Below, piece by piece: positions 18,402 to 27,111 of a DNA stretch of 64,000 nt. This DNA comes from Actinomycetes bacterium (GTDB taxonomy: Bacteria; Actinomycetota; Acidimicrobiia; Acidimicrobiales; RAAP-2), in assembly GCA_021823525.1 (NCBI GenBank), contig JAKANY010000011.1, positions 1-64,000 on the forward strand, in the 5' to 3' direction. A program made the translations under genes and the position numbers. Numbering within the stretch: position 1 is the first letter of the stretch; every line of letters starts with the position of its first letter. The notes beneath the pieces were generated by a model. It saw only the letters and a list, made by a program, of their open reading frames with translations, made no database searches and had not been told where the DNA came from.

Positions 18402-19055
18402 TCACGACTCCTCGGAGTAGAAGGGGTTCGTGCCCGACGCGTGGTCGGTCACGTCGATGACGGCGCTCAGCTCGGGGATCGCCTCGACGAGCGCCTTCTC
18501 AATCCCCTGGGAGAGCGTCATGCGGCTGAGCGAGCATCCTTGGCAGCCACCGCCCATCACGATGTACGCGACGCGCTCCCCCTCGTCCAGCGCGACGAGG
18601 TCAGCCACGCCGCCGTGCGAGGCGATCGAGGGGTTGATCGTCTGGTCCAGCACATCGATGGCGCGACGCGCCAGCGGTCCGTCGACGCCGTGGGCCAGGA
18701 TGTCCGACGGGACCCCGGGGTACATCTCGGAGGGCGCGGGCGTGTTGGGATTCACCAGGACGAGTCCCCCGCCGCCTTGGGCCGCGAACTCCAGGCGGCT
18801 TCCCCGCAAGCGGTCGACGCTCGCCGCCGGGACGACGACGGTCACGTCGCCATCGCGCCGGACCGCCGCCCCGTCGGGCAGATCGGCGACGTCCGAGAAG
18901 TAGAGGTCGTAGGTGAATCCTCCCTGGCGCGTGCCCGTCACCTCGATCCACAAGGCGAGCTCCTCAGAGCGCTCCTCGTTCGCCAGGGCGTCGAGGACGA
19001 CGTTGCGCGCCTCGTCGGTCAGGGTGAGGACGTCATCACTTTCGACGGTGGTCAC
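18402..19055 (-). CDS. nfuA: NfuA-type iron-sulfur carrier with degenerate A-type domain
   Basis: Fe-S cluster carrier (217 aa). The C-terminal NifU domain (about 128-205) has the cluster-binding C171/C174 in GGGCQGCSLSRM. The N-terminal half has the A-type (HesB-like) fold pattern but none of its three cysteines, as in many NfuA proteins. The GTG at 19055 has no ribosome site and lies six bases from a TACACT box, so it is probably leaderless. It is monocistronic, ending at a hairpin before aroC. Confidence 0.88.
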   Translation of the reverse strand: MTTVESDDVLTLTDEARNVVLDALANEERSEELALWIEVTGTRQGGFTYDLYFSDVADLPDGAAVRRDGDVTVVVPAASVDRLRGSRLEFAAQGGGGLVLVNPNTPAPSEMYPGVPSDILAHGVDGPLARRAIDVLDQTINPSIASHGGVADLVALDEGERVAYIVMGGGCQGCSLSRMTLSQGIEKALVEAIPELSAVIDVTDHASGTNPFYSEES

Positions 19056-19061
19056 CTCGCC

Positions 19062-19067
19062 AGTGTA
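19062..19067 (-). promoter_or_regulatory. -10 element of nfuA (leaderless)
   Basis: TACACT on the minus strand with six bases before the GTG at 19055. It shares a 56-base gap with the divergent -10 at 19100-19105. Confidence 0.58.
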
Positions 19068-19099
19068 GGGGGCACCACCGTGCCCCCGACCGCCCGTAC

Positions 19100-19105
19100 T
19101 AGGTT
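19100..19105 (+). promoter_or_regulatory. -10 element of the cysteine-rich protein gene (leaderless)
   Basis: TAGGTT with six bases before the GTG at 19112. Confidence 0.55.
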
Positions 19106-19111
19106 CGTCCC

Positions 19112-19867
19112 GTGTCGATGCCGCACCCGGACGCTCACGAGTGGGTGAGCCTTGAGGATGAACGCGAGCAGCGCACCTGGATGCTGGACCTCACGTTCCT
19201 CGAGAGCTCCTGGTCGTGCATCTTCGGTCACGGCTGCCAGGGCGTGCTGACGGGCCCGACGCCTGAGCTCGCCCAGGGCTGCTGCAGCTACGGCGCTCAC
19301 CTCACCGACGACGCCGATCGCCAGCGCGTCGAAGCCGCCGCCGCGCGCCTCACCCCCGAGCAGTGGCAGTTCCGCTCGCGAGGTCGGCGGGGCACCACGT
19401 ACGTCGGGCGACGAGGCGGCGGCCAGACGCGCCTCGTCGAGGGTGCCTGCATCTTCCTCAACCGGCCCGGGTTCGCGCGGGGCCCCGGCTGCGCACTGCA
19501 CCTGCTCGCACTCGACGAGGGACGCAGCTACGTCGGCCTCAAGCCCGACGTGTGCTGGCAGCTCCCCCTCCACCGCGAGGACCACGTCACCGACTCGGGG
19601 CACGTGCTCACGCAGATCGGTCCGTGGATGCGCCGCGACTGGGGCGAGGGAGGCGCCGACTTCCACTGGTGGTGCACCGACACGCCCGACGCCTACGTCG
19701 GAGCCCAGCGCGTCGTGGACGCGATGGCCGACGAGCTGCGCGCCATGATCGGCCCCGCCGTCTACGACCGCGTGCTCGCGATCGTGACCGAGCGAGCCGC
19801 ACGCGCCGCGCACACTCAGCCCGTCAACGTTCCCCGTCGACGCGCCAGCCGGCGCGCCGCGAACTAG
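19112..19867 (+). CDS. Cysteine-rich protein, YkgJ/DUF3109-like putative metal-binding
   Basis: A 251-residue soluble protein with eight cysteines: C36, C42, C57-C58 (GCCSYGAHL), C113 (GACIF), C127 (GPGCALH), C148 (KPDVCWQLP) and C188. The CC-xx-GA, GCALH and KPxxCW spacing recalls the YkgJ/DUF3109 group thought to bind zinc or an Fe-S cluster. The C-terminus is basic. The function is unknown; the neighbour nfuA, divergently transcribed, makes an Fe-S link plausible but unproven. Its TAG stop overlaps the stop of the next, convergent gene as CTAG. Confidence 0.75.
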   Translation: MSMPHPDAHEWVSLEDEREQRTWMLDLTFLESSWSCIFGHGCQGVLTGPTPELAQGCCSYGAHLTDDADRQRVEAAAARLTPEQWQFRSRGRRGTTYVGRRGGGQTRLVEGACIFLNRPGFARGPGCALHLLALDEGRSYVGLKPDVCWQLPLHREDHVTDSGHVLTQIGPWMRRDWGEGGADFHWWCTDTPDAYVGAQRVVDAMADELRAMIGPAVYDRVLAIVTERAARAAHTQPVNVPRRRASRRAAN

Positions 19868-20076
19868 CTCTCAGCAGCCAGGGGGTCGTCCTCGGCGAAC
19901 GTCGTCGGGGGCAGCTGACCCAGGATCTCGTCGTAGCGATCCTCTTCGGCCATGCACCACTCGGCGTGGACGTCGTCGGGGGCCGCACCGCACTCCGGGC
20001 AGGTCGTCGCTCGCGGACCGGTGGATCGCTTCAATTCGCGGGCTTCGACGAACCGGCGGTGGCGACCCTTTTTCAC
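19864..20076 (-). CDS. Small zinc-ribbon-like protein
   Basis: A 70-residue basic-then-acidic protein with CPECG at 26-30 and a later H-x-x-WC (residues 37-41), a possible single zinc site. It begins KKGRHRRF after a GTG at 20076 preceded by GAGGAG with five-base spacing, so unlike many neighbours it has a proper ribosome site. Its stop shares the CTAG with the convergent upstream gene. Function unknown. Confidence 0.7.
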   Translation of the reverse strand: MKKGRHRRFVEARELKRSTGPRATTCPECGAAPDDVHAEWCMAEEDRYDEILGQLPPTTFAEDDPLAAES

Positions 20077-20143
20077 GGCAACTCCTCACTGGTCGCGGGC
20101 CATACCTGGCAGCAACCCGGCGCCGCACCCGCGCGCCAGAACC

Positions 20144-20160
20144 GATACTACCAACTAGTA
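20144..20160. repeat. Small inverted repeat in the 20077-20195 divergent gap
   Basis: TACTA-CCAAC-TAGTA is a perfect five-base-pair inverted repeat at 20146-20160 in the 119-base gap between the divergent genes at 20076 and 20196. It could be an operator; no protein can be assigned. Confidence 0.3.
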
Positions 20161-20183
20161 CCTTCGGCGCGGCCGCATCGCCC

Positions 20184-20189
20184 TAACAT
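20184..20189 (+). promoter_or_regulatory. -10 element of the 74-residue protein gene (leaderless)
   Basis: TAACAT with six bases before the GTG at 20196. Confidence 0.55.
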
Positions 20190-20195
20190 CGAACC

Positions 20196-20420
20196 GTGAG
20201 CGGCCCCTTCGATCCCGGCGAGATGATCGCCCGCTTCCGCGAGCGGGCCGACGCGGTGCGGCGACGGGGCATCCCGCCCGTCGAGGGACCCGAGCGCCAG
20301 CGCTTCGTCGAGGCCGCCCAGCTCGACTTCCAGGACTTCGCCATGGTCGGCGATGCCGAGGCGACCCTCGAGGACGGGATCTTGCACCTGCGCATCGACC
20401 TGCGTCCCCCGTCGGCCTAG
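20196..20420 (+). CDS. 74-residue soluble protein of unknown function
   Basis: Short charged protein (SGPFDPGEMIARFRERAD start, ending LRIDLRPPSA) with no membrane segment or cysteine. I do not recognise it. It is supported as a gene by an exact TAACAT-six bases-GTG leaderless arrangement, by protein-like composition, and by a stop codon that interlocks with the convergent lipoprotein gene as CTAG. Confidence 0.62.
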   Translation: MSGPFDPGEMIARFRERADAVRRRGIPPVEGPERQRFVEAAQLDFQDFAMVGDAEATLEDGILHLRIDLRPPSA

Positions 20421-20848
20421 CCGACCACGGCCGCGACGGCCGCCTGCGCCTCGGCCATCGTGGCCACTCCGCGCTCGAGCTCGCGCAGGGCGCGCGTGCG
20501 CTCGACCGAACCCCTCGCGCCGTAGCCGAGGTGCGCCGCGGCGCCCAGGTCGCCGTAGGCCGTGGCCAGGAGGTGGCTCACCTGATCGTCGGTGGTGGGA
20601 AGCGAGGCGTTGGCCGTCTGGGCGTCGACCAGCAGGACGGCACAGACCAAGCGGAGCCGGCCCGCGGCGGGATTCGGCTCGCGCAGCACGTTGGCCACGT
20701 CCCGCGCGTCGGTGCGCAGCGTCGTCACGGCCCCGGCGAAGCCACTGTCGCGCACCCACCCTCGCAAGGCCTGCGCGGGGGTCTGCACCGTGCCGCACCC
20801 CGCCAGCAGCGCCGCTCCCAGGACCAGGGCCGCGGCGCGCCCGATCAC
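20417..20848 (-). CDS. Predicted lipoprotein of unknown function
   Basis: A 143-residue protein with a lipoprotein signal: short N-terminus, hydrophobic stretch and lipobox LLAGC with the acylated cysteine at residue 18. The mature part is helical and alanine-rich with no recognised domain. The GTG start overlaps the tyrS stop by four bases, so it is translated after tyrS. LspA, needed to process it, is encoded at 40670-41137. Confidence 0.72.
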   Translation of the reverse strand: MIGRAAALVLGAALLAGCGTVQTPAQALRGWVRDSGFAGAVTTLRTDARDVANVLREPNPAAGRLRLVCAVLLVDAQTANASLPTTDDQVSHLLATAYGDLGAAAHLGYGARGSVERTRALRELERGVATMAEAQAAVAAVVG

Positions 20849-22128
20849 GCGACGACGACCAGGTGCAGCTGGCGCGGACCGCGCCGCACGACGAGGTACC
20901 GGTCGTGGAGCGCCTGCCCGAGGGTCACGCTCCCCTCGACGTCCAGTCGCACGTTATTGACGTAGACGCCGCCTTGCGTGAGGAAGCGCCGCGCCTCGGC
21001 GCGCGAGCGCGCGAGCGACGTCTCCACCAGGAGGTCGACGGGATCGACGCCCGTGCGGAGCCGCTCGCGGTCCACGGTGCTCGTGGGCGCGTCGCCGACG
21101 GCCTCGAGCAGGAGGCTCTCGTCGAGGGTGGCGATCTCCTCGGAGAAGAGGGCGAGGCCGGCTCGCGCCACCTGCGCGGCGACGGATGCCCCGTGCACCA
21201 TGCTGACTACCTCGGTGGCCAGCGCGCGCTGCCCTCGCCGCTCGGCGGGTCGCTCACTCGTGTCGGCATCGAGCTGGACGATGGCGTCGTGGTCGAGGAA
21301 CGTGAAGAACCGCAACAGCACCGGGACGAGGGAGTCTTCGCTGTTGAGCAGGAACTGGTAGAGGGTGAAGGGCGAGGTGCGGCTGGCATCCAGCCAGATC
21401 CTCTCATTGCCCTCCTCGGACTTGCCGTACTTGCGGCCATCGGGTCGCACCAGCAGCGGGGACGTCAGGCCGTAGGCGGCGTGCCCCGTCACCTTGCGCA
21501 CGAGCTCCGCCCCCATGGTGATGTTGCCCCACTGGTCCGAGCCGCCCAGCTGGACCGTGCAGGCGAACCGCCGGTGCAACTCGAGGAAGTCGTAGGCCTG
21601 GAGGAGCATGTAGCTGAACTCGGTGAACGAGAGGCCGCTGTCGTCTCGGTCGAGCCGGCTGCGCACGGACTCCTTGGCCACCATCTGATTCACGGTGAAA
21701 TGCTTGCCCACCTGGCGAAGGAACTCGGTGACCGGGATTGTCGTCAGCCACTCGGCGTTGTCGGCCATGACCGCGCGAGCGTCACCCGCCCCCGCAGAGA
21801 AGTCGAGGAACCGCTCGAGTTGCGCGCGGATCCCCTCGAGGTTGGCGGCCAGCTCGTCGGGCCCCAGCAGGGGTCGCTCGCTGTCTTTGAAGCTCGGATC
21901 CCCGATCAGCCCGGTTCCGCCGCCCGCCAGCGCGATGGGCCGGTTGCCGGCCTCCTGCAGGCGGCGCAGGTTGCACAGCTGGAGCAGGCTGCCCAGGTGC
22001 AGCGAGGAGGCGGTCGGGTCGAATCCGATGTAGGCGGTTCGCCCCCCCGCTCCCAGGTAGTCGAGCAGGGCCGGGTCGGTCGCCTGGTACACCAGGCCGC
22101 GAAACTCCCAGTCCTGGCGAAGCGTCAT
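20845..22128 (-). CDS. tyrS: Tyrosyl-tRNA synthetase
   Basis: Class I synthetase (427 aa) charging tRNA-Tyr. The HIGH motif appears as HLGS (44-47), the KMSKS loop as KYGKS (233-237), with QLGGSDQWGNI between them and a C-terminal S4 RNA-binding domain (about 355-427). The ATG at 22128 gives family length and has a TAGACT box seven bases upstream; a longer upstream extension was rejected. No T-box is present. Confidence 0.97.
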   Translation of the reverse strand: MTLRQDWEFRGLVYQATDPALLDYLGAGGRTAYIGFDPTASSLHLGSLLQLCNLRRLQEAGNRPIALAGGGTGLIGDPSFKDSERPLLGPDELAANLEGIRAQLERFLDFSAGAGDARAVMADNAEWLTTIPVTEFLRQVGKHFTVNQMVAKESVRSRLDRDDSGLSFTEFSYMLLQAYDFLELHRRFACTVQLGGSDQWGNITMGAELVRKVTGHAAYGLTSPLLVRPDGRKYGKSEEGNERIWLDASRTSPFTLYQFLLNSEDSLVPVLLRFFTFLDHDAIVQLDADTSERPAERRGQRALATEVVSMVHGASVAAQVARAGLALFSEEIATLDESLLLEAVGDAPTSTVDRERLRTGVDPVDLLVETSLARSRAEARRFLTQGGVYVNNVRLDVEGSVTLGQALHDRYLVVRRGPRQLHLVVVA

Positions 22129-22135
22129 GGGGGCC

Positions 22136-22141
22136 AGTCTA
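22136..22141 (-). promoter_or_regulatory. -10 element of tyrS (leaderless)
   Basis: TAGACT on the minus strand with seven bases before the ATG at 22128. Confidence 0.52.
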
Positions 22142-22157
22142 CGAGTGCTCGTCGGCT

Positions 22158-22895
22158 CTACAGGAGAGCGCTCGTCGCGGGGAAGTGGACTTGCAGCCAC
22201 AGCACGAAGCTGGCCCAGGCGCCGGTCATCTCGGCGACGCCAATGGCGATCAGGAGGACTCCGCCCACCCGGCCGACCGCTCTCAAGTGGCGGTGGAGCC
22301 GGCGCGACGCCCCCGCGGCCCACTCGCTGGCCCACGCCGCGGCGATGAAGGGGACGCCCAGGCCCCAGCAGTAGACGAAGGCGAGCATCGAGCCGCGCAG
22401 CGCGGTGGCCCCCGACGACGAGGCGGCCAGCCCCAGGATCGCCGCCAGGGTCGGTCCGATGCACGGCGTCCACCCCAGGGCGAAGGTCACGCCCAGCACC
22501 GCGGCCCCGGCCACACTCGCCCGGGGCACGTGGTGGACGCGCCGCTCGCGCATCAGCCAGCGGTTCGGCCACCATTGGGCGAAGAAGAGCCCCAGCACGA
22601 TGGTCACCGCTCCGAACCCGATCTCCAAGGCGCGCTGGTGCGCCCGCAGTGTGGCCCCCAGGCCGCCGAAGAGGGCCCCGAAGCTCACGAACACCACGGC
22701 GAAGCCGGCGACGAAGGCCAGCGAGCCGCGCAGCGCCCGTCCGCGACCGCCCGTCTCGGTGCCCGTCGCCCCGCCGAGGAAGGCGAGGTACCCCGGGAGC
22801 AGCGGGAGCACGCAGGGTGAGATGAACGAGAGCAGGCCCGCCGCGAAGGCCAGGGGAAAGGCGGCAATCAACGAGCTGGGCAGCGCCGCGATCAC
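22158..22895 (-). CDS. ccdA: CcdA/DsbD-type thiol-disulfide transmembrane protein
   Basis: Six-helix membrane protein (245 aa) moving reducing equivalents across the membrane for cytochrome or copper-site maturation. The two redox cysteines are C28 in SPCVLPLLPGY and C145 in TPCIGPTLA. The GTG at 22895 overlaps the menD stop by four bases. The lack of a nearby CcsA/ResB or haem c gene leaves the client unclear; Sco-type proteins in this window are candidates. Confidence 0.9.
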   Translation of the reverse strand: MIAALPSSLIAAFPLAFAAGLLSFISPCVLPLLPGYLAFLGGATGTETGGRGRALRGSLAFVAGFAVVFVSFGALFGGLGATLRAHQRALEIGFGAVTIVLGLFFAQWWPNRWLMRERRVHHVPRASVAGAAVLGVTFALGWTPCIGPTLAAILGLAASSSGATALRGSMLAFVYCWGLGVPFIAAAWASEWAAGASRRLHRHLRAVGRVGGVLLIAIGVAEMTGAWASFVLWLQVHFPATSALL

Positions 22896-24571
22896 GGGAC
22901 GACGCTAGCGGCCACCTCGGCCACGGCCCGCACGTAACGGTCGTGGATCGCGACGTTGGCCGCGCGGTCGGGAACGCGGGCGACGATCACGCTGAGCCCT
23001 CCGGCGTCGAGGGCTTCGTCGATCGCCCTGGCGAGCTCACCGCGGGATTGCGCGCCACGGCTGCGCGCCCCCAGGGCCCGGGCCACCTCGACCAGGTCGC
23101 CGCTTCGCGGCGTCCCGAAGAGGTGCTCGAAGGTCGACGGCTCCACGACCGCCGCCTGGTGGAGGAAGGAGAAGATCCCCCCTCCCGCGTTGTCGGCCAC
23201 GACGAGGGCGCAGCTCCCCCCGGCGCGCCCCAGCCCCTCGGCCAGCCCCGACAGGTCGTGGCGCAGCGTCACGTCGCCGAGGAGGCCCACGGCCCGGCCC
23301 CCCGCCGCCACACCCAGTGCCGTCGAGACGACGCCGTCGATGCCGTTGGCCCCCCGATTGGCGTGAGTTGGCGTGGTGCGCGCCGGCGCCCACCACTCGA
23401 CATCGCGCACCGGCATCGACGATCCGACCAGCAAGGAGGCGCCCGCGCGCGAGGCGGCGTCCACGACGGCTCGGGCGACCAGGACCTCGTCGAGGTCCTC
23501 GCTTGCCGGGCGCGCGGCGAACCACTCCCCCACGCGCGCCGCCGCCGCGTCCCACCACTGCGCGTAGCCCGGGTCCGCTCGCAGGACGTCGGCCGACGCG
23601 TCGGGGACCCCGGGCAGCGTTCGCTCGACCAGGCCAGCGGGATCGCTCACGCGGCCCGCTCCCCGCCACGCCAGCACCGAGACGCCCCACGACGCCAGCC
23701 GCTCGCCGAGGACGCGGGAGGCCGGGGACCCACCCAGGCGCACGACGATGTCGGGCCGTGCGTGTGCGGCGAACGCCTCGTCGCGCAGCATCGGGTCGGC
23801 GTAGGGGGTCGTGCGCTCGGTCGTCGCATCGCCGATGACCGCCCAACCGAGGCGGCGCAAGTCCGAGACGAGCGGGGCCGAGACGCCGCGACCCACGACG
23901 GCGAGCACGCGCCGGCCGCGCAGGTCCACGCCGCTGGTTGCGAGCGTCTCGCGACCGTCGACGCGCCAGGGCTGCGCGCCGGGCCGCCCCGCGGGCAGTG
24001 GCGCGGCGTCACCCACCAGCGGCTCGACCAGCGACACGTTCAGGTGCACCGGTCCCGGCGGGCCCATCCCCCCGGTCGCGGCATCCCACAGATTCGTGGC
24101 CAGGGGACGCCACGACGGGCGGGCGTCGTGGCGCGGGACGCCCGGGTCGTCGAAGCGGCGCACCATCGCGCCGTAGAGGCGGAGCTGGTCGATGGTCTGG
24201 GGCGCGCCCACGCCGCGCAGCTCGGGAGGGCGGTCGGCCGTCACGACGAGCAGGGGGACCTCTGCCAGATCCGCCTCGGCCACGGCCGCGTGGAGCTCGG
24301 CCGCAGCGGTACCGCTGGTGACGACGATGGCCACCGGTCGCGCCGATGCCAGCGCGCGCCCCAGTGCGAAGAAGCCGGCTCCGCGCTCGTCGATCCGGAC
24401 CTCGACGCGCAACCCGGGCTGGGCGGCCGCGGCCAGGGCCAGCGGTGTCGAACGCGAACCCGGCCCGACGATGACGTCGCGAAGCCCCTGGCGCACCCAC
24501 TCGTCGAACACCGTCGCCGCAAAGGCCGCTTGGACCGCACTCGGGTTGGGTACGCTCGACTCCAATGTCAC
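22892..24571 (-). CDS. menD: SEPHCHC synthase (menaquinone biosynthesis MenD)
   Basis: Thiamine-diphosphate enzyme (559 aa) joining isochorismate with 2-oxoglutarate. Visible features are GPGSRSTPLALA near 36, DERGAGFFALG near 62, the glutamate region VVTSGTAAAELH, PPGPVHLNV and the C-terminal ThDP-binding segment GDVTLRHDLSGL with ADNAGGGIFSFL. The GTG at 24571 is preceded by GGAGGAG, although a TTG at 24565 has better spacing to it. The start interlocks head-to-head with menH on the other strand. Confidence 0.94.
   Translation of the reverse strand: MTLESSVPNPSAVQAAFAATVFDEWVRQGLRDVIVGPGSRSTPLALAAAAQPGLRVEVRIDERGAGFFALGRALASARPVAIVVTSGTAAAELHAAVAEADLAEVPLLVVTADRPPELRGVGAPQTIDQLRLYGAMVRRFDDPGVPRHDARPSWRPLATNLWDAATGGMGPPGPVHLNVSLVEPLVGDAAPLPAGRPGAQPWRVDGRETLATSGVDLRGRRVLAVVGRGVSAPLVSDLRRLGWAVIGDATTERTTPYADPMLRDEAFAAHARPDIVVRLGGSPASRVLGERLASWGVSVLAWRGAGRVSDPAGLVERTLPGVPDASADVLRADPGYAQWWDAAAARVGEWFAARPASEDLDEVLVARAVVDAASRAGASLLVGSSMPVRDVEWWAPARTTPTHANRGANGIDGVVSTALGVAAGGRAVGLLGDVTLRHDLSGLAEGLGRAGGSCALVVADNAGGGIFSFLHQAAVVEPSTFEHLFGTPRSGDLVEVARALGARSRGAQSRGELARAIDEALDAGGLSVIVARVPDRAANVAIHDRYVRAVAEVAASVVP
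24551..24556 (+). promoter_or_regulatory. Putative -10 element of menH
   Basis: TACGCT with eight bases before the ATG at 24565. It lies inside the menD coding region, so the two divergent transcripts overlap at their 5' ends. Confidence 0.4.
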
Positions 24572-25314
24572 TCCTCCGGGTCCACGCCCAGGGCGAGGGA
24601 CCAGCGCTGCTGTGGCTTCACGGTTTCACCCAGACCCGCCTCAGCGCCTGGCGGTTCCGCTCCATTCTGGCAGACCAACTCCGGTTGGTCACGCTGGACC
24701 TGCCGGGTCACGGCGCGTCCGCCAACCTCGACGGGGACCTGCCCGACGTCGCCGACCTGGTGGCGTCGACCCTGGATGAGCCCCTGGCCCTGGGCGGCTA
24801 CTCCTTCGGCGCGCGCGTCGCCCTCCACGTGGTCCTGCGCCATCCCGAGCGCGTGACGCGCGTGGTGCTGCTGGGCGCGACGCGGGGCATCTCGGATCGC
24901 GCCGAGCGCGAGGAGCGCCGCCGGCGTGACGCCGCGCTGGCCGAGCGCATCGAGGAGATCGGCACCGACGCCTTCCTCGACGAGTGGCTGGCCCAGCCCC
25001 TCTTCGCGAGGCTCCCCCCGGATGCCCGCGAGCGCCGGGCGCGCAGCACGGACGCCGCGGGGCTGGCGCGGGCGCTTCGCCATTGCGGCACCGGGACCCA
25101 GACGTGGCTCGGCGACCAGCTGGGCGCGGTGAGCATTCCGCTCTTGGCCCTGGCCGGTGCGCGCGACACGAAGTTCGCCCGAGAAGCCGAGGCCATCGCG
25201 CGGGGCGTGCCCCACGGGACGGCAGCCCTGGTCGACGACGCGGGGCACGCGGCCCACCTCGAGCACCCGGAGCTGGCGGCGTCCCTCGTCGCGTCCTTCG
25301 TCAGGGGAGGGTGA
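24565..25314 (+). CDS. menH: SHCHC synthase (MenH, alpha/beta hydrolase)
   Basis: Alpha/beta hydrolase (249 aa) that eliminates pyruvate from SEPHCHC in menaquinone synthesis. The oxyanion segment LWLHGFTQT is near 17-24, the nucleophile S80 in GGYSFGA, the acid D201 in GARDTKF and H228 in DAGHAAHLEH. The start overlaps menD on the opposite strand and has no Shine-Dalgarno, suggesting leaderless translation. Its 3' end overlaps menA by 14 bases, convergently. Confidence 0.88.
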   Translation: MSLLRVHAQGEGPALLWLHGFTQTRLSAWRFRSILADQLRLVTLDLPGHGASANLDGDLPDVADLVASTLDEPLALGGYSFGARVALHVVLRHPERVTRVVLLGATRGISDRAEREERRRRDAALAERIEEIGTDAFLDEWLAQPLFARLPPDARERRARSTDAAGLARALRHCGTGTQTWLGDQLGAVSIPLLALAGARDTKFAREAEAIARGVPHGTAALVDDAGHAAHLEHPELAASLVASFVRGG

Positions 25315-26170
25315 CGCGCAGCGCGATGACGGCGCACGCCCCGACCACGAGCTGGCTGCGGGCGGACAGCCGGAGCAGCGGGAGTAGCGCGCGGCCCTCC
25401 TGCGCCGAGAGCGCCAGGCGCACCGCGGGCGCGTAGACCAGCAGCGCCACCGCGCCGACCCACCACAGGTGCGCCGCCGCGAGGCCGGCGAACGCCGCAA
25501 GGACCCAGGCCACGAACAGCCACCCGCCTCCCCGGCGCCCCAGTCGCGCCGCCAGCGTCCACTTGCCCGCTGCACGGTCGCTCGAGACGTCACGCAGGTT
25601 GTTCGCCTCGAGCAGCGCGCAGGCCATCGCACCGGTGACCAGCCCGAGCCACCACGCCGCCGACGCGATGCTCCGGTGCTGGACGTAAGCCGTCCCCACG
25701 GTGGCCAGGAACCCGAAGTAGGCCAGGACGAACACCTCACCCAGCCCGAGGTATCCGTAGGGGCGGGGCCCCCCGGTGTAGAGGTACCCCGCGGCGATCG
25801 CCGTCGCACCCAGGGCAACGAGCACCCACGACGTCCGCGCCGACAGCACCAGTCCCGCGACCGCCGCGACGCCGAACGCCACGCCCGCGGCGGTGTGCAC
25901 GCGGCGCGCCGGGACCAGCCCCGACGCGGTGAGGCGGAACGGGCCCACGCGCTGCGCGTCGGTTCCGCGCACGCCGTCGGCGTAGTCGTTCGCGAAGTTG
26001 GTCGCGATCTGCAAGGCGAGCGCCACGACCGCGGCGAGCGCGCTGTTCACCCACTCGACGCCCCCACCGGACGCCGCCGCCCCCACGACCACCGGTACCG
26101 CGGCCGCGGGCAGCGTCCGGGGACGCGCGGCCGCGACCCAGCGGGCCCAGGGCCCGAGCGTCTCGCTCAC
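25301..26170 (-). CDS. menA: 1,4-dihydroxy-2-naphthoate polyprenyltransferase
   Basis: UbiA-family membrane prenyltransferase (289 aa, about eight or nine helices) that attaches the isoprenoid tail. The first aspartate-rich motif is [14 protein letters not shown] (58-71) and the second is [16 protein letters not shown]. The GTG at 26170 overlaps the menB stop by four bases; the open upstream extension was rejected as it has no family similarity. Confidence 0.94.
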   Translation of the reverse strand: MSETLGPWARWVAAARPRTLPAAAVPVVVGAAASGGGVEWVNSALAAVVALALQIATNFANDYADGVRGTDAQRVGPFRLTASGLVPARRVHTAAGVAFGVAAVAGLVLSARTSWVLVALGATAIAAGYLYTGGPRPYGYLGLGEVFVLAYFGFLATVGTAYVQHRSIASAAWWLGLVTGAMACALLEANNLRDVSSDRAAGKWTLAARLGRRGGGWLFVAWVLAAFAGLAAAHLWWVGAVALLVYAPAVRLALSAQEGRALLPLLRLSARSQLVVGACAVIALRVTLP

Positions 26171-27060
26171 GGTCGACGTGGGAACCGCTGGAAGTCGGGC
26201 GCGCGATGCTCCACGAACGCGTTGCGGCCCTCCTGCCCCTCCTCGCTCATGTAGAAGAGCATGGTCGCGTCGCCAGCGAGCTGCTGGACGCCCGCGAGGC
26301 CGTCGTCCGCGGCGTTCATGCCCGCCTTGATCATGCGCAGCGCCAGGGGCGAGAGGGTCAGCATCTGCCGGCACCACGCCACCGTCTCACGCTCCAGGTC
26401 GTCGAGGGGGACCACGGCGTTCACGAGGCCCCACGCCAGAGCCGTCGGCGCGTCGTACTGCCGACAGAGGAACCAGACCTCCTTGGCGCGCTTGAGCCCG
26501 ATGGTGCGCGCCAGCAGGGACGAACCGTAGCCGCCATCGAACGAGCCGACGCGAGGCCCGGTCTGGCCGAAGCGCGCGTTGTCCGCGGCGATCGTGAGGT
26601 CGCACACCAGGTGCAAGATGTGCCCGCCGCCGATGGCGTACCCCGCGACGGCGGCGACGACCGGCTTGGGCAGCCGACGGATCTGGACCTGCAGGTCGAG
26701 GACGTTCAGGCGCCCGATGCCCTGCCGGGCGACGTCGTCGTCGCCCAGGTACCCGTCGGCGCCCCGGATCTTCTGGTCCCCGCCCGAGCAGAACGCGTCG
26801 GGACCCGCCCCGGTCAGGATGATCGCCCCGACCGAGGAGTCATCGCGGGCCTTCGTGAAGGCGTCGGACAGCTCGAAGAGCGTCTGGGGCCGGAACGCGT
26901 TGCGACGCTCGGGCCGGTTGATCGTCACGCGAGCGATGCCGTCGGCAACCTCGTAGACGATGTCGCCATAGTCGCCGCGGGCCTGCCACGCGGGAAGGGG
27001 AAGGGAGCGAAACGACTCGACCGGGTCGACCGGCGAGCCGTGGATGACGGTCTCAGCCAT
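26167..27060 (-). CDS. menB: 1,4-dihydroxy-2-naphthoyl-CoA synthase
   Basis: Crotonase-fold enzyme (297 aa) closing the naphthoquinone ring. The oxyanion-hole loop [11 protein letters not shown], the [19 protein letters not shown] segment and the C-terminal [19 protein letters not shown] are MenB hallmarks. The ATG at 27060 sits seven bases after a TAGCGT box. It is cotranscribed with menA and diverges from menE across 51 bases. Confidence 0.95.
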   Translation of the reverse strand: MAETVIHGSPVDPVESFRSLPLPAWQARGDYGDIVYEVADGIARVTINRPERRNAFRPQTLFELSDAFTKARDDSSVGAIILTGAGPDAFCSGGDQKIRGADGYLGDDDVARQGIGRLNVLDLQVQIRRLPKPVVAAVAGYAIGGGHILHLVCDLTIAADNARFGQTGPRVGSFDGGYGSSLLARTIGLKRAKEVWFLCRQYDAPTALAWGLVNAVVPLDDLERETVAWCRQMLTLSPLALRMIKAGMNAADDGLAGVQQLAGDATMLFYMSEEGQEGRNAFVEHRAPDFQRFPRRP

Positions 27061-27067
27061 GGCGACC

Positions 27068-27073
27068 ACGCTA
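27068..27073 (-). promoter_or_regulatory. -10 element of menB-menA (leaderless)
   Basis: TAGCGT on the minus strand with seven bases before the ATG at 27060. Confidence 0.48.
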
Positions 27074-27099
27074 CCGGAGGTGCTGCTCGACGCGCGCCC

Positions 27100-27105
27100 T
27101 ACCAT
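27100..27105 (+). promoter_or_regulatory. -10 element of menE (leaderless)
   Basis: TACCAT with six bases before the GTG at 27112. Both menB and menE promoters fit in the 51-base divergent gap. Confidence 0.52.
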
Positions 27106-27111
27106 GGTCGC

